A DNA stretch of 64,000 bases, taken from Cannabis sativa. Its lineage: Eukaryota; Streptophyta; Magnoliopsida; Rosales; Cannabaceae. A program made the position numbers and the translations under genes. The stretch spans positions 1,860,001-1,924,000 of the forward strand of contig NC_083603.1 of NCBI RefSeq assembly GCF_029168945.1. Direction: 5' to 3'. Under the pieces are notes generated by a model that was given only the letters and a program-made list of their open reading frames with translations, was not told where the DNA came from and did no database searches. Positions 10,215-21,520 of this stretch are shown piece by piece (the stretch's first letter is position 1; every line of letters begins with the position of its first letter).

Positions 10215-10619
10215 ATGGAGAGTAAGATTAAGATTAGCAACTTGGTGGTGGTCGTCGTGGCGGCCATGGTGGTTCTAATGCTTGTTCCGTCCGCCTTTGC
10301 AAGATGCAAAAACAATAATAACAACAATATTAAACTTCTCACTTCATCTTCTGATCAGGAACTCGTCAATGAGAATACTGAGGTTGAGGTTGAAGTTGAA
10401 ACTGATGTTGCTACATTAATGATGAAGAAGATCGCTAAATCTTCTCCTATAGATCAAGTTGTGTCAAGGATGTTGGCCCGCCAAGAAGCTGAGGGGCTCC
10501 GTCGTAATGATGGGTGTAGCGGTTCCTCTTGCAATGTTCTCAACGACCCTTGTTGCGGCGGATGCCATTGTGCTCCTGTTGGAATTTTAGTTGGGGTTTG
10601 CGTCGGTTCATGTTGTTAA
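10215..10619 (+). CDS. Secreted cysteine-rich peptide precursor, albumin-1 (PA1b)-like knottin, copy 2
   Basis: Intronless, 134 residues, paralogue of the gene at 4199. The signal peptide is nearly identical (MESKIKISNLVVV...PSAFA) and is again followed by an asparagine tract. The propeptide is longer by an acidic insert (EVEVEVETD) but keeps SSPID-x2-VSRML-x-RQEA-x-GLRRNDGC. The 37-residue tail (98-134) has the same nine-cysteine spacing as copy 1 and differs at only a few positions (K/G, S/H, I/A, A/V). Conserved ends with a divergent middle suggest the secretory signal and mature knot are under constraint while the propeptide drifts. Probable secreted defence peptide. The albumin-1 link rests on the C-x-C-x9-C spacing and the PVG motif, not on a search. 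Confidence 0.75.
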   Translation: MESKIKISNLVVVVVAAMVVLMLVPSAFARCKNNNNNNIKLLTSSSDQELVNENTEVEVEVETDVATLMMKKIAKSSPIDQVVSRMLARQEAEGLRRNDGCSGSSCNVLNDPCCGGCHCAPVGILVGVCVGSCC

Positions 10620-10624
10620 TTAAT

Positions 10625-11540
10625 TAATTATAATATATATAATTAATTAATAAAATTAATTGTAGTGCTTAGTACCTACAATTACTATATAACTAAAATA
10701 GTAGGATACTTACTATATGTTAAGTATAATCCTATAAATAATAAATATATGAATGTAGTGATATTTTTTTTTGATCCTTTCTATGTTTATTATTCTGTTT
10801 TTATATAGCAAAAATATTAAAAATATAAATAAATATGCATTATATATAACTATTTAATTATTTCACACTAATCGAATTTTCAAATTAACACTGCCGAATG
10901 AAGGAAGGACCAAATAATTAATCAAATGTATTATGATATGATTCAAAAATAACTATGTAATAAAATCATCAATGATTTTCTTAATTCAACTAAAATATCA
11001 ATATATCACATTAAAAATAAGATACATTTTAATTTGAGTTAGAAGATTATCGACAATGGAATGTGATTCAATAGTGGAGAAGATGGTTTTGAAGAATTAG
11101 AATTTGGAGGATTTAGAATATCTCTTTTATTGGTCGAACATCTCTAATAAATTCAGTGCTTATTGCTGTTGGGTTCTTCTAAAGCAGTGTTGAAGATTAA
11201 TGTCATTTGTAGTGCTTTTTATGGAGAGAAAACTTATGCAAATAATTTATGATGATAAATTGAAGATAGGAAGGCTTGGGTTTTCGAAACACTCTGTTAT
11301 TGGGACAAAACAAGACAATTTATGAATGAAATATGTTCATAGTGGTGAGACTATCAAGCAACCATAGAAAGGAGTTGATATTGAAGACAAATTGTAAAGA
11401 TTAAAGAAACTTATATACATCCTCCTCACTTGCATCCTCCTTTGGTAAGTAATATAGTATCCACTAAATCTACAACTATTTTTTTGATGATAAAAATAAA
11501 ATTTACTAGCATAGAGAAGTCTAAAATAGATACAATATAC
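10625..11540. other. Intergenic DNA
   Basis: The first 130 bases are the 3' flank shared with copy 1. Beyond that there is AT-rich DNA with no gene, and 11050-11400 is of ordinary composition with only short frames. Confidence 0.45.
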
Positions 11541-11544
11541 TGAA

Positions 11545-11745
11545 GCATAGCTTTATTTTGTGGTTGGCCATCCAAAATCGGCTTCAAATCAAGAATCGAC
11601 CATTGAAGTTTAAAATATGTCAAGATGGATCTTACTTGTTATGTGGGGTTGCTCTAGAAACTATTGAACACATATTTTTTGGATGTGTTTTTAACAGTGT
11701 CTTAAAGAAATCAAAAGGTGGTTGGGTTGGTAAGGGGCTGCTTGC
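11545..11745 (+). mobile_element. Fragment of LINE reverse transcriptase zinc-binding (zf-RVT) region
   Basis: The translation contains WLAIQNRLQIKNR, then CQDGSYLLCGVALETIEHIF and FGCVF. This is the pattern of the zf-RVT domain that ends many plant LINE polyproteins (C-x6-C ... E-x-x-x-H-x-F-x-x-C). It is about 60 residues long with no adjacent reverse transcriptase or RNase H, so it is a dead fragment. Confidence 0.65.
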
Positions 11746-11984
11746 TCCTTAAAGGCGCTAATCAAGTAGATTTTCGATCTAAGTGCTCTCAAGTTAAAAA
11801 AAAATTATTATAACATGCTTGGTTTATCAAATTTTGATTAATCGAAATTATTTTTTTTAGAATGACAAGATGCAAACAGTTGGAAGTAGTGTTAAGCAAG
11901 TAAAAATAAATGTAAAACATAGAATTACAGGTCTAAATATTATCATAAAAACAATAGAAGAAAGAACAATAGAAGAAAGAGAGC

Positions 11985-12131
11985 AATTTCAGTCATTGTA
12001 ATTTTTTTATTTAAGCGTTTATATATAATATCATGCATAACCTGGGACTCAAATCCAGGACCTCCAACACACACGCATCTCCTATGGCCACTTGAGCTAG
12101 CCTTAAATAGTTAATTTCAGTCATTGTAATT
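11985..12131 (-). mobile_element. tRNA-derived SINE with perfect 19-bp target duplication
   Basis: On the minus strand the 109-bp body (12112-12004) carries an RNA polymerase III A box (TAGCTCAAGTGG, 12099-12088) and a B box (CTGGATTTGAGTCCC, near 12058-12044), and ends in an A-rich tail. It is flanked by an exact 19-bp direct repeat AATTTCAGTCATTGTAATT at 11985-12003 and 12113-12131, a hallmark of LINE-mediated insertion. A relative lies at 23614-23712. Confidence 0.85.
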
Positions 12132-12419
12132 AATTTCTTTTTTCAAATCTCTTGTTAAGATGCTATTTAAGTTGTAAATAATTTATTTTTTTGAGCTATA
12201 TAATTTTTTGATTTATAAAAATAAATTAATAATAATAATAATATTATAATCAGTTTTGATACAAAATGTTTTTACAAGCAACAATAATAATTGTTCCATA
12301 AATAAAATTAAGAAAAAAAACTATATTTGAACATGTGAATAAAATGGTTTATAAGAAAAAGAGCATGTGACATAATGTGCTTTCAGTAACTACCGAAATA
12401 GAGCACTTAAAATAACTCG

Positions 12420-13135
12420 ATTTGAAATCACAGAATTGTTCATAAACGACAACAAAAGTGAAAAAACGACACCAAAAGTGAAAAACGACAATAAACGAAA
12501 AAAACGACAACAAAAGTGAAAACGACAATAAACGTCGAAAACGACAACAAAAGTTAAAAACGACAATAAACGGCAACAAAAGTCAAAAAACGACAATAAA
12601 CGTCGAAAACGACAACAAAAATAAAAAACGACAATAGTGGTAAAACGGCAACAAAAGTGAAAACGACAATAAAGGTAAAAAACGACAACAAAACTGAAAA
12701 CGACAACAAAAATGAGAAACGACAAAACGATAGCAAAAGTGCTTTGTTTTTTTTTTTTGAAAATAAACGATAGCAAAAGTTAAAACGCAATAAACGATAA
12801 CAAAAGTAAAAACGACAATAAACGACAACAAAAGTGAAAAACGACAGCAAAAGTAAAAAACGACAACAAAAGTGAAAACGACAATAAACGACAGCAAAAG
12901 TTTTAAACGCAATAAACGACAACAAAAATAAAAAACGACAATAAACGACCACAAAAGTGAAAAAACGACAGCAAAAGTAAAAACGACAACAAAAGTGAAA
13001 ACGACAGAAAAAGTAAAAAACGACAACAAAAGTGAAAACGACAAAAAAAAAGTAAAAAACGACAACTAAAGGAACAAACAACAAAGAAAGTGACAAACGA
13101 CAACTAAAGTAAGAAAACGACAACAAAAATGAAAT
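12420..13135. repeat. A-rich, T-depleted degenerate tandem repeat
   Basis: About 700 bp built from ACGACAACAAAAGTGAAAA (about 19 bp) and ACGACAATAA (about 10 bp) in irregular alternation, with small variants (GCAAAAGT, GTCGAAA). The plus strand is nearly free of T apart from single T in AGTG/ATAA and one interruption (GTGCTTTG plus a T run near 12742). It ends about 160 bases before the start codon of the gene at 13297, so it occupies that gene's promoter region. Long open frames on the opposite strand are repeat artefacts. Confidence 0.9.
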
Positions 13136-13296
13136 AAAATAAAGAAAAGAGCATAAGATTTGATTCCACGTGTCACCAAAACAACGCACTTCAAAATATA
13201 AATAAAAAATTGATTAAAGCAAATCTTGTCCGAGAAAACTCGATTTCAAAATCTCAGAAAAAAATCGAGTTAGAAAATTCAGGAGAAACTCCGACC

Positions 13297-16171
13297 ATGG
13301 AATCGGAGACGACCACCACCAATCCATTGAATTCTTCCACCACCAACTGGTCTATTTCCCGCGGTTCTCTCCTAAAGTCAATCACTTTTGACTCATCTCT
13401 TTCTCCAATCGACGGCGATGGAGATGGCGATTGCGAAGACCTCAGTTCAAGTTCGAATGACCCTCTTGTTCTGAAACCTTCGGTGTCAGATTCAGGGCCA
13501 TGTGAGATCACAAGTAAGTGAGAATCACTCTTCTTGAAGTAAAAATACTTTCTTTTACTGAATATTGAGTGAAGGAGTCTTTTTTTTTGGGATTTCGAGT
13601 TGTTTGTTAGTATGGTGTTTATAGTGGATTTATTCAATCAGTTTTTCTAATTGCTTTGCTGATTTTGGATGTTTTTGTTGATGTAATTGTTCTTCTTGAA
13701 CTTGTTGTGATTGGTTCTTTGAGTGAATGTGAATAAACCCTTTTGTTTTGTTTTTGGATAAGATAATCTCAGAAATGACAATTTTGGGATTACTTTCTAA
13801 GTAGGCATACATTTTGATAACCTAAATTCATACTAAGCGACCCTTTTTATTAGAGCTTAGAGAATTGATATCCTTATTTTATTGGAAGTTCAGTTTGTTT
13901 TGCACAAAAGCATGAGGTCCAGCAGATTTATGTTAGGAGCACTGCTCGAGTGTATGAGATATATTATGAGTCAAACCCACAAAACGGCAAAGAATATCTT
14001 TGCACTGTTCGGTGTGGCATTGCTGCTAGAGATGAACAAGTGCTTCAAGCAATTGATAAGGAGGATGTGGCTTCTGCGTCTTCGAAGGGAGCTTGTGATG
14101 GTGAATCGAAAGAAAACATAAGAAACGATGGTAGTCGAAGCAGTGAAGATGAATGGGTAGATGTTAAAGTCCCAGATAATTCTAGGCCAAAGATCACACA
14201 GGTAAGAAATTGAAAAGCTACTTATCTAAAACATGAGAGATCGTTAGTTTTTATCTTTTGTTTATGTATTATTCATGGCTAATTGGAGGAAAATGTCAGG
14301 ATTATTATGAGGCTACAGCACAGATCAACGATGCAGATCCGTGTATATCTATTACTATTCGTCTACTCTCAGTTCAGAATAAGGATTGTGTTTATGTTGA
14401 TGAGGTATATGTGTTTGCTGATCCTGTTGAATCGGATGACTCGGAAAAGGAAGTGGATAAGAAGGAAAACTCTACTGGGAATTCTCTTATGACAATGCTA
14501 TTACCTACCCTTATGCAAATGTCTAAAACAAAGGGTTCCACCAGAATGGAAGATAAACAGACTTCTGAGGTCCAGAAAAAACAGAATTGCGTTGAAAGTG
14601 GATCAGAAGCAGCTCAGTTTATCAGCGCTGCGACTACAATTCAGAGGGAAGGAAATTCCAGCGTTGCTGATCGTCAAAGAGTTGAGTTTCGGGACATAAA
14701 TAGGGCTAGTGTAAGTACTGCACAGTTACAGACTCCTGTGCAAGTTTCTCACAGTGAAAGCAATGATCATGTTGGAAGAGCATTAGACCAACTTTCTTCT
14801 CGGATGGGAAGAATGGAGAATTTATTCTTAAGGTTTGAAGAGAGCTTGTTAAAGCCTATACATAGTATTGAGGCAAGGCTCCACAAGGTCGAGCAGCATC
14901 TTGAAGTACTCGCCAATAAACAGAAGGATTCTGAACTGCCGACTTGCTCGAGATTTTGTGCTCCAAATTTTTCTTTGGTCCAGTCTGATTCCAATTCCAA
15001 TTCCTTGATCAATAGTGAAATTGGTTATGCTCGTTGTGAGGAAGCAGAATCGAATATTAAGAGTGTTCATTCTGAATTGCAAACCAACTCAGTTAGTGAT
15101 TTTTCTGATTCTGTTAATGCTACTCAGTTGCTTCCAAGTCTTGTAGTTACTGCTCCCGAATTTTCAACTGACGATGAAGAAGAAGAAAATTGTGTATCAG
15201 AAACAATCGATGATTCTTCTGTCGATAAACCAAGGGAAAGAATGACAGTTGATGATGCTTTAGCTTCTGCACTTGCTCGATTAGTATCTTCTGTTTCAAT
15301 CCAGACAGAAGACCATTCTCCAACTCTTTCCGTCAAAGCTCCTGAGTTTCCAAGTGAAGAAGATATCGAAGAAATTCGTTTAGGAACTGGTGAGACGGCA
15401 ACCATAAATGTGGTTGATAATAACAACCAATCTGAGAAAACTGTTGAAGAAGATGATGAACAAGACCAGCATATTGAAAGAGTAGAGAAAGATGAAGCTG
15501 GTTCGGAAACAAGCAATGGTCTGGTCTGTGATAAGGATGATATTCAAGATCACTCCCTCCAAAATCAGACAGATGCTATTGACTCTGATACAAAACAGGA
15601 AGATGCTACCTCTGATTCAGTTACTGCTGTTGAAATAATGAAAGAGGGAGAAGTTGGTACTGATTCGAACAACGGACTGGTCCATGATAAGATTGATGAC
15701 ATTCCAGATCATTCCATCCAAAATCCAACGGATGCAACTGGCTCTGAAACAAAAGAGGAAGAGGGGTCCGAAAAAGACGTTTTGACCGATATCGTTGAGC
15801 TCCCACTCCCACATGCTGCTTCTGTGGTGGATTTCAAAACTTCAGTCCTGGATGTGAAGTTTCTTTCGCTGAATAGTTGTGACAGAAACTGTCCCCTCGA
15901 AACCCTTTTGTGTGACCTGCCAAATTCCAAATCTGAAGAATATTTTGTGGAGGAAAGTGATGATATGGATCCAAATGATCATCAGCACAGTGACTTAATT
16001 TCGGTGGAGGAAGATGAACCACCACTTGGGCCTGCCACTAACAACCAAATACATGTTGACTTTGACTACTGTAGTTTACCAGAACCTTTGAGGAGCAGTG
16101 ATGGTGATGAATCCCCACTAACTTTTAGTATCTCCTGCAGCCATGAAAACTCACCATACAGTCTCATTTGA
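13297..16171 (+). CDS. Conserved-looking plant protein of unknown function, coiled-coil and acidic
   Basis: Exons 13297-13513, 13894-14201 and 14300-16171 join in frame across GT-AG introns to give 798 residues. The N-terminal quarter looks like a compact beta-rich domain spanning both splice sites (GPCEITICFAQKHEVQQIYV, later VYEIYYESNP and CISITIRLLSVQNKDCVYVD). A predicted coiled coil follows near LSSRMGRMENLFLRFEESLL. The rest is long, acidic and probably disordered, with two diverged repeats (GSETSNGLVCDKDDIQDHSL against GTDSNNGLVHDKIDDIPDHS). There is no signal peptide or membrane segment. I do not recognise the family; the first domain could be a galactose-binding-like sandwich, but this is a guess. 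The splice pattern and intact frame support a real gene. The T-depleted satellite lies immediately upstream. Confidence 0.85.
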
Positions 16172-17465
16172 TCAGAGCTGATTAAGGAAGGGCCATTTTC
16201 TTCTTATTGGTTTGTAAATTTGTATATATAAATCTGACTTTGCATGTTCTTTTAAGTTCCTCAACTCTTTAAGGCAGTTTAAAAATTTTTAACTGACCTG
16301 CCAAAAAAATGTTGAGACTATAATATGCTTGAACCCTTTTGGTGTTGTGTTTTGAGTATCAGTTGACTTGTTTAATGCTAAATCAATATCATCACTGTGT
16401 TTGTAGAGTTGATACCTTTTTTGGGGTCATGTGAACTGGATAATGCCATTATTTTGTGGGTTTCATACCATGCACATGAAAAAGTTTAGATTATTTTGGG
16501 TCATGTGAACTGGATAATGCCATTATTTTGCTTTTGTTTATTAACCATTTATTTTCTGCCATGATAAAATTAAGTGATAAGGCAAAAATTGGAAATTAGT
16601 GTCCACAAACAAATGAGTCCTAAAAGACACTATTGGCCTCACATGTTATAAAGATAATTAAGAATAAAATCTCATATAATTTAATTTAATAACTTTAATA
16701 AAATATCGTTAACTATTATAAAACGTCTTCGTAAGCAACTAGGTTGACCCGGGCTAAGGTGAGCTATGCCGTGCTTAGGATCCACCCAAACCCAGGACCC
16801 AAATAAGTGGACAAATAAAAAACTTCACTTGGTACAACAAATATGAAATAGTCAACTAAACTAAACAATGTAAAAGTTTTTACCAAAGCCCTCAATCCAA
16901 GAGAAACCTTGTTTTCATCGGTTCCCAAACTGTGAATAATTAACTGATAAATCCTCCCCAAGTGTTTCTAATTTAGTTTCTTTTTTCTGCAACTTGCATA
17001 AGCTTCTTCCTAAAGTAATGTCTTCATTTGTCAAACATATATAAATATAGCTAATCTGACTCTAGTTTAGTAATTAGTGAATTAGGAAAAGAAACAAAGT
17101 TTTGTTCTGTGAATTTAATTTTGTATTGGGAGTTGTATTACGGCAACTCCATTCCTTGCCACTATGTGTGCCTTGTCTTGTGGATCTCATTCATTCCTCT
17201 TCAAGTTTTCAAGAGAAGACAAAAATTAAAGTAACAAAAACCAAGAAAAACTGTTAAACAAAAAACCAACTTGCTTATCTTATCTTATTATCAATGTTCA
17301 ATACAATTTGTTACTACGAAATTTCTTCGTTTTCCTAATTCTCTTTTCTTAGGACTCTGGACAATTGAAATCGCGTAATGACATACCTGTTAGCTTAGCT
17401 TAAAGTTTTCTATTTAATTAGTTGGAGACTTTCGAGGTAGATGGAAACCTTGAGTTTTGAGCTTG
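16172..17465. other. Intergenic region between convergent genes
   Basis: It holds the 3' flanks of the gene ending at 16171 and of the methyltransferase ending at 17466. A 33-bp sequence starting GGGTCATGTGAACTGGATAA occurs twice (16424-16456 and 16498-16530). No RNA gene or further coding region is seen. Confidence 0.6.
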
Positions 17466-20400
17466 TCACAATCGCTTCTCGCCTATGAGGACTTTCCAGC
17501 TTGCGAAAGGACCCTCGCTTGTGTCGTGCAATGCAGGCACCCAACCTAGGGCACTAGCAATTTCTTGAAGTTCGGTTATTATAGATATCGAGTCACGTAT
17601 ATAAGCCCGACCACCAGGTCTCATCATCCGATCGATCTCGAACATTATGCTTGTCATGTTGCATCTGTACTCAACCAAATATTTCAATAAGTTGCAGAGA
17701 AAATAGGGTTTATTTGCTCAACATCATAGGGCTAAGTATAAATTAGTATACCTTTTTTTCTCAAGAGAGAAGAGACCAGCCGCATGTATTAAGTCGTATG
17801 TCCTTGGATAAGTGTCGAAAGGCTCGCACCTACCAAAGCAAAAAAGAGTTCAAATTTAAAGCCATTACAAACGTATAGTCTAGAAAAACTTGCAGGAGGG
17901 TGCATTAATGCCATACCAATCATGCATAGCTCCGATGAGTCCACGATCATATATAACAGGTAAGGTATTGAACCCGCTAACAGGGACAACATTCATAACC
18001 CAGCCATCATATTGGTGCTCGATGAGAGCTGCTGCAAACCTGCCATGAAAATGGAGTTAGAAATGGCACTGAAGTTAAACCGAACTAATTAATGATAACA
18101 AGATTTGTATACCCTCCAAATCCAGCTCTCATGTCTAAAATATTTCTAAAGTTCAATTTCTTCCAGTGATAAGCATTAAGATAGCCCTTTATATTCTCTG
18201 CCCAGTACTTCGATTCTGCTTTAAGAAGTTCTTTTCTAGATATGTAGCCATCCATAGTTATGCTCTGGAGTCTTTCTGGTGGAGTTAGAAGACGTTCAGG
18301 CCATGTAGTAAGGTTAGCTCCATAACCATTATCAGGCAATCGGGTAATACATGGCTTCAAACCAACATACCTACCGAAAAAATAAACAAATAATAATAGT
18401 GAGCGGCTGATCATTAATTTCTGATCACGAAAAATGTGGAACTATGCAACCATGGTGGTTGCAGTTGAAAATGAGTTCTTATGAAGTTATCGGCATGAAA
18501 TGAAATAAGACATTACCAAACACTATCTGGATCATCAGTAGTATCACATAGCTGCGGCTGCACTTCGGGTTCGCGATTAGAATAACAGCTGTTGTTTAAA
18601 GGCTTCTGCCATATAGCAATATACCCTTCCTTCTTTACAAGTTTCCAACATATACGACTGGTGAGGTCTTCCATTTCTGTTAAATATGAACCCGAAAATG
18701 AATCAAACCAAAATAAAGAACCGATCTGGAAAAAAAAAAGGGAATAAAAAAGTTAACTCGATGAACAAACCTTTCCATTGTTCTTGCAGGTTTTCTTCGT
18801 GTTTATAAACAGGCTGTGCTGCCCAAACAAAGTATCCTCCGGCCCTTAACAACCTGTTGACCTCGAGAAGCAAAATTCCATCTATTGTACATCACAAGAA
18901 TCAGAAGGAAAAATCTTATCAAATGTGAAATGAAATCAGCAAAAAGGAATTGTCTACAAAAATCTTTAGGGAGACAACAATATTTTTTTTTCCAACATGA
19001 AAAAGATGCAAAAAGAAACGAGTACCATCACGAGTCCAATTAACTCTGCATCTTGAGCAATGAATCAAGTCAAATGCCTGGCTTGGATACAACAACCGCC
19101 TTGTGGCAAATGCAGCCACCATAGCAGGCACACCTCGCTCCAATGCAAACTGAATCTGGTTCTCATGAACATCTTTCGGTGCTATTGACAAAGTGGTCAC
19201 ATTACGTTGCATCAAAAAGGCTCCAAAACTTGCCACTCCACAACCAATGTCTAAAGCAACTCGGGTGTTTCGCCCAAATGCAATTTCAGGAACCATCTAT
19301 TCTCAAAAGTAATCAAAAGATTGATGAATGTCATTACAAGAAAAACCATCAGAGTAAAAACAAATTTAATGTAACAAAGAATAGTGAAAGTTCCCAACCT
19401 CAATAATCTGGTCCAAGTATTTATCAGCACCATGAATAAACTGTGTCCCACCTCCAGGAAAAACAAATTTATCTTTCTTTACAGTTATCCAATTCTGACC
19501 ACCTTTATCTGCAACCAGACGTGTATGAGGAACATTACTGAACCATACCTGCAAAATTCAATATTAATCATATCAAGCTTTGCCAAACTAAGAACATGGA
19601 AATGTTAATTAGCAAAATAACCACATTGTAAATTTATGGTCTTATGGTCGTTTTATGGTTGCATAGTATAATTTTTGGTCGCTCGTGCTACCAAACATGA
19701 TTATTTTGCTAATAAATTTTTTTCATAACGACTATTTTTTCAAAGAAAAGCATGAAAGAACCTTAAGACCAAGAACACAAGTACAATTCCAAAAGAAAGT
19801 GTGACAATGCAGATGCTTCGGGTTTCAATTTACCTCGTCTCTACTTTGCGGCCATGGAATCCGATTCTGGTAGCCTTTAGGCCTCGGCACCACGCAATCC
19901 AAAGCTTTATCTTGGCCAGGGCAATGCCTTTCGAATTTCTCCCCTCTTTCAGTTGAATTCAACTTCTTGATCTCCTCCACATTATCCAAACAAGGAATAT
20001 AGTCCACCATACTCTGATCACAGACCTTGAACTTCTCAACCCTAACTTTCTCCTTAACTCCATCATCTATTCTCTCATCTCCACCACTAGAATTCCTCAT
20101 ATCCTCAATCAAATTCGGATCAAACTCTCCAACCTCAAACTCCTCCGACATTGCCCCATTCTCATCAACTATCCCTGTCCTTCTCGCAACCGGCGGAGGC
20201 GGCGGAGGAGGCGGAGGTGAAACTATCAGCGGCGGTGATGGAAGAGGCGGAGACGCTGGAGATTCCATAGGCGAAGGGGAATCAACAGACGAAGCGAATG
20301 CTCGAAAATCACCATCACCGCCGGCATCAGAGGAAGAAGCAGGGGAGAAAAAGTTAAAGGCGAGAGGATAGTAGGAATTAGAGTAGAAATGAGTACCGAG

Positions 20401-20496
20401 GAAGAATACAGAGAGAGAGATTAGAACAATGGCGGAGATTTTGACAAATGTCGGAGTTTTCAGTATGTCGGTTGCTGAAGAGCTGACGAGCTTCAT
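17466..20496 (-). CDS. Golgi pectin-type methyltransferase, PMT10/PMT11-like
   Basis: Nine coding exons (20496-19834, 19548-19399, 19296-19026, 18881-18771, 18676-18517, 18370-18113, 18039-17917, 17829-17752, 17664-17466) sum to 2013 bases, 670 residues. It is a type II Golgi protein: short cytosolic tail, one membrane anchor (about residues 17-38, [19 protein letters not shown]), a proline-rich stem with nine consecutive prolines, then the DUF248/Methyltransf_29 domain. Family signatures visible are [33 protein letters not shown], the SAM-binding [11 protein letters not shown] (about 285-296), [38 protein letters not shown] and [11 protein letters not shown]. Members are thought to methylate homogalacturonan. 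The stem phrase [19 protein letters not shown] is typical of the PMT10/11 branch. A 5' UTR intron seems present (about 20574-20734). No defect seen. Confidence 0.93.
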
Positions 20497-20800
20497 CGTA
20501 TATCGATTGATTATATATACGAATCACTGTTGAATCGGCTTTACCACTGAGATGAACTCTTCCAATTGCTCCTAAAGAACAAACAAATTAATCAAGAATG
20601 AACATTGTAACAATTTATGAATCTCACCACCAACACCGCCGATGGTAGTAAATGAAGAACAAAACATTGAATTTGAATTGGATAGGTCACATGAATCAAA
20701 TGAAAGCATAATAATAAAGAATTTGATTACGTACCAATGCAAAAAGAAAGAAAGCAAAGAATTGATTGTTTGATTGATCTTCTTTCCCCGGCGCCGGTGC
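20497..20800 (-). promoter_or_regulatory. 5' leader with UTR intron of the PMT gene
   Basis: Upstream of the start codon, a plausible acceptor (TTCTTTAG before GAGCAATTGG, at 20573) and donor (CATTG/GTACGT, near 20734) suggest an intron in the 5' UTR. A GC-rich segment with CGGCGCCGG and a GGT run at 20785-20830 marks the probable promoter-proximal zone. Confidence 0.5.
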
Positions 20801-20949
20801 CGGCCGTGGTGGTGGTGGTGGTGGTCTTGGTTCTCTGATGAGTTTTCCGGTTGGATTGGTTAGCGGAAAGAAACGGTGCCGTTTTAGATCCAGCGGTAGT
20901 AGTAAATTAAATTCTGTGTTTTAAGCAAAGAGCTTTGGTTTTTCAAGAG

Positions 20950-20971
20950 GAGCTAATATATAATAATAATA

Positions 20972-21019
<48 letters not shown>

Positions 21020-21186
21020 CTCACTCTTTAATTAATGCTTCTCTTTATGGTTGACTAGTTTTTTTTGAGTAATAGATAGATAGAATAAGATTATTCTTGT
21101 TTGGATTTTGGAGCTTCACTTTGATAAACTCAACTTACTCAAATATTATTCACCAAAATAATAATAATAATAATAATAATAATAAT
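20950..21186. repeat. Two ATA/AAT trinucleotide microsatellites
   Basis: Runs of AAT/ATA repeats occupy about 20955-21019 and 21160-21186, separated by ordinary AT-rich sequence. Confidence 0.9.
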
Positions 21187-21510
21187 TAGAATTTTTACCT
21201 TTAAATTTTGATATGTTCTAAATAGTACCTTTAAATTTTTTAGGTTTTTTTTTTTTTTAAATTATTGAGATTGTTGGATTTGAGAACTTTTATTTCATTT
21301 TCATTAACGAACACCTAATATTGACGAAAATTCGGAAGACATTATTTAATACGCAATCACTACGTTAGACATTCGTTTAAGAAAATTGAATGAAAATTCT
21401 TAAATCTAACAATCTTAATAGTTCGAAGAGAATTTTTAACAACATAAAAAATTTAGGAGTACAATTTAATACATGTTAAAGTTTGAGGGACAAAATTTTT
21501 TTAATTAACC
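21187..21510. mobile_element. Foldback MITE family (TACCAAAT/GTTCAGGGA type), copy 1
   Basis: The left end (AATTAGAATTTTTACC, then AAATTTTGATATGT) and the right end (ACATGTTAAAGTTTGAGGGACAAAA...TTAATT) are complementary over much of their length, with TTGAGATTGTTGGATTTGAG in the left arm answered by AAATCTAACAATCTTAATAG in the right. It is the most diverged of three copies (others at 56025-56425 and 62927-63315). Confidence 0.6.
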
Positions 21511-21520
21511 TAATAATATA

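Noticed and set aside
12349..13189. Several long minus-strand open frames rich in valine, phenylalanine and CCRF
   Set aside because: They are translations of the T-depleted tandem repeat; frames overlap in all phases and the peptide pattern follows the DNA unit.
15124..16025. Minus-strand frames of 60-130 codons
   Set aside because: Shadows of the acidic coding exon of the plus-strand gene.
16735..16815. Possible third SINE or tRNA gene near CCCGGGCTAAGG
   Set aside because: No A/B box pair in correct spacing, no cloverleaf and no flanking duplication.
20027..20371. Plus-strand frame rich in glycine and serine
   Set aside because: Antisense shadow of the proline-rich stem of the PMT gene.
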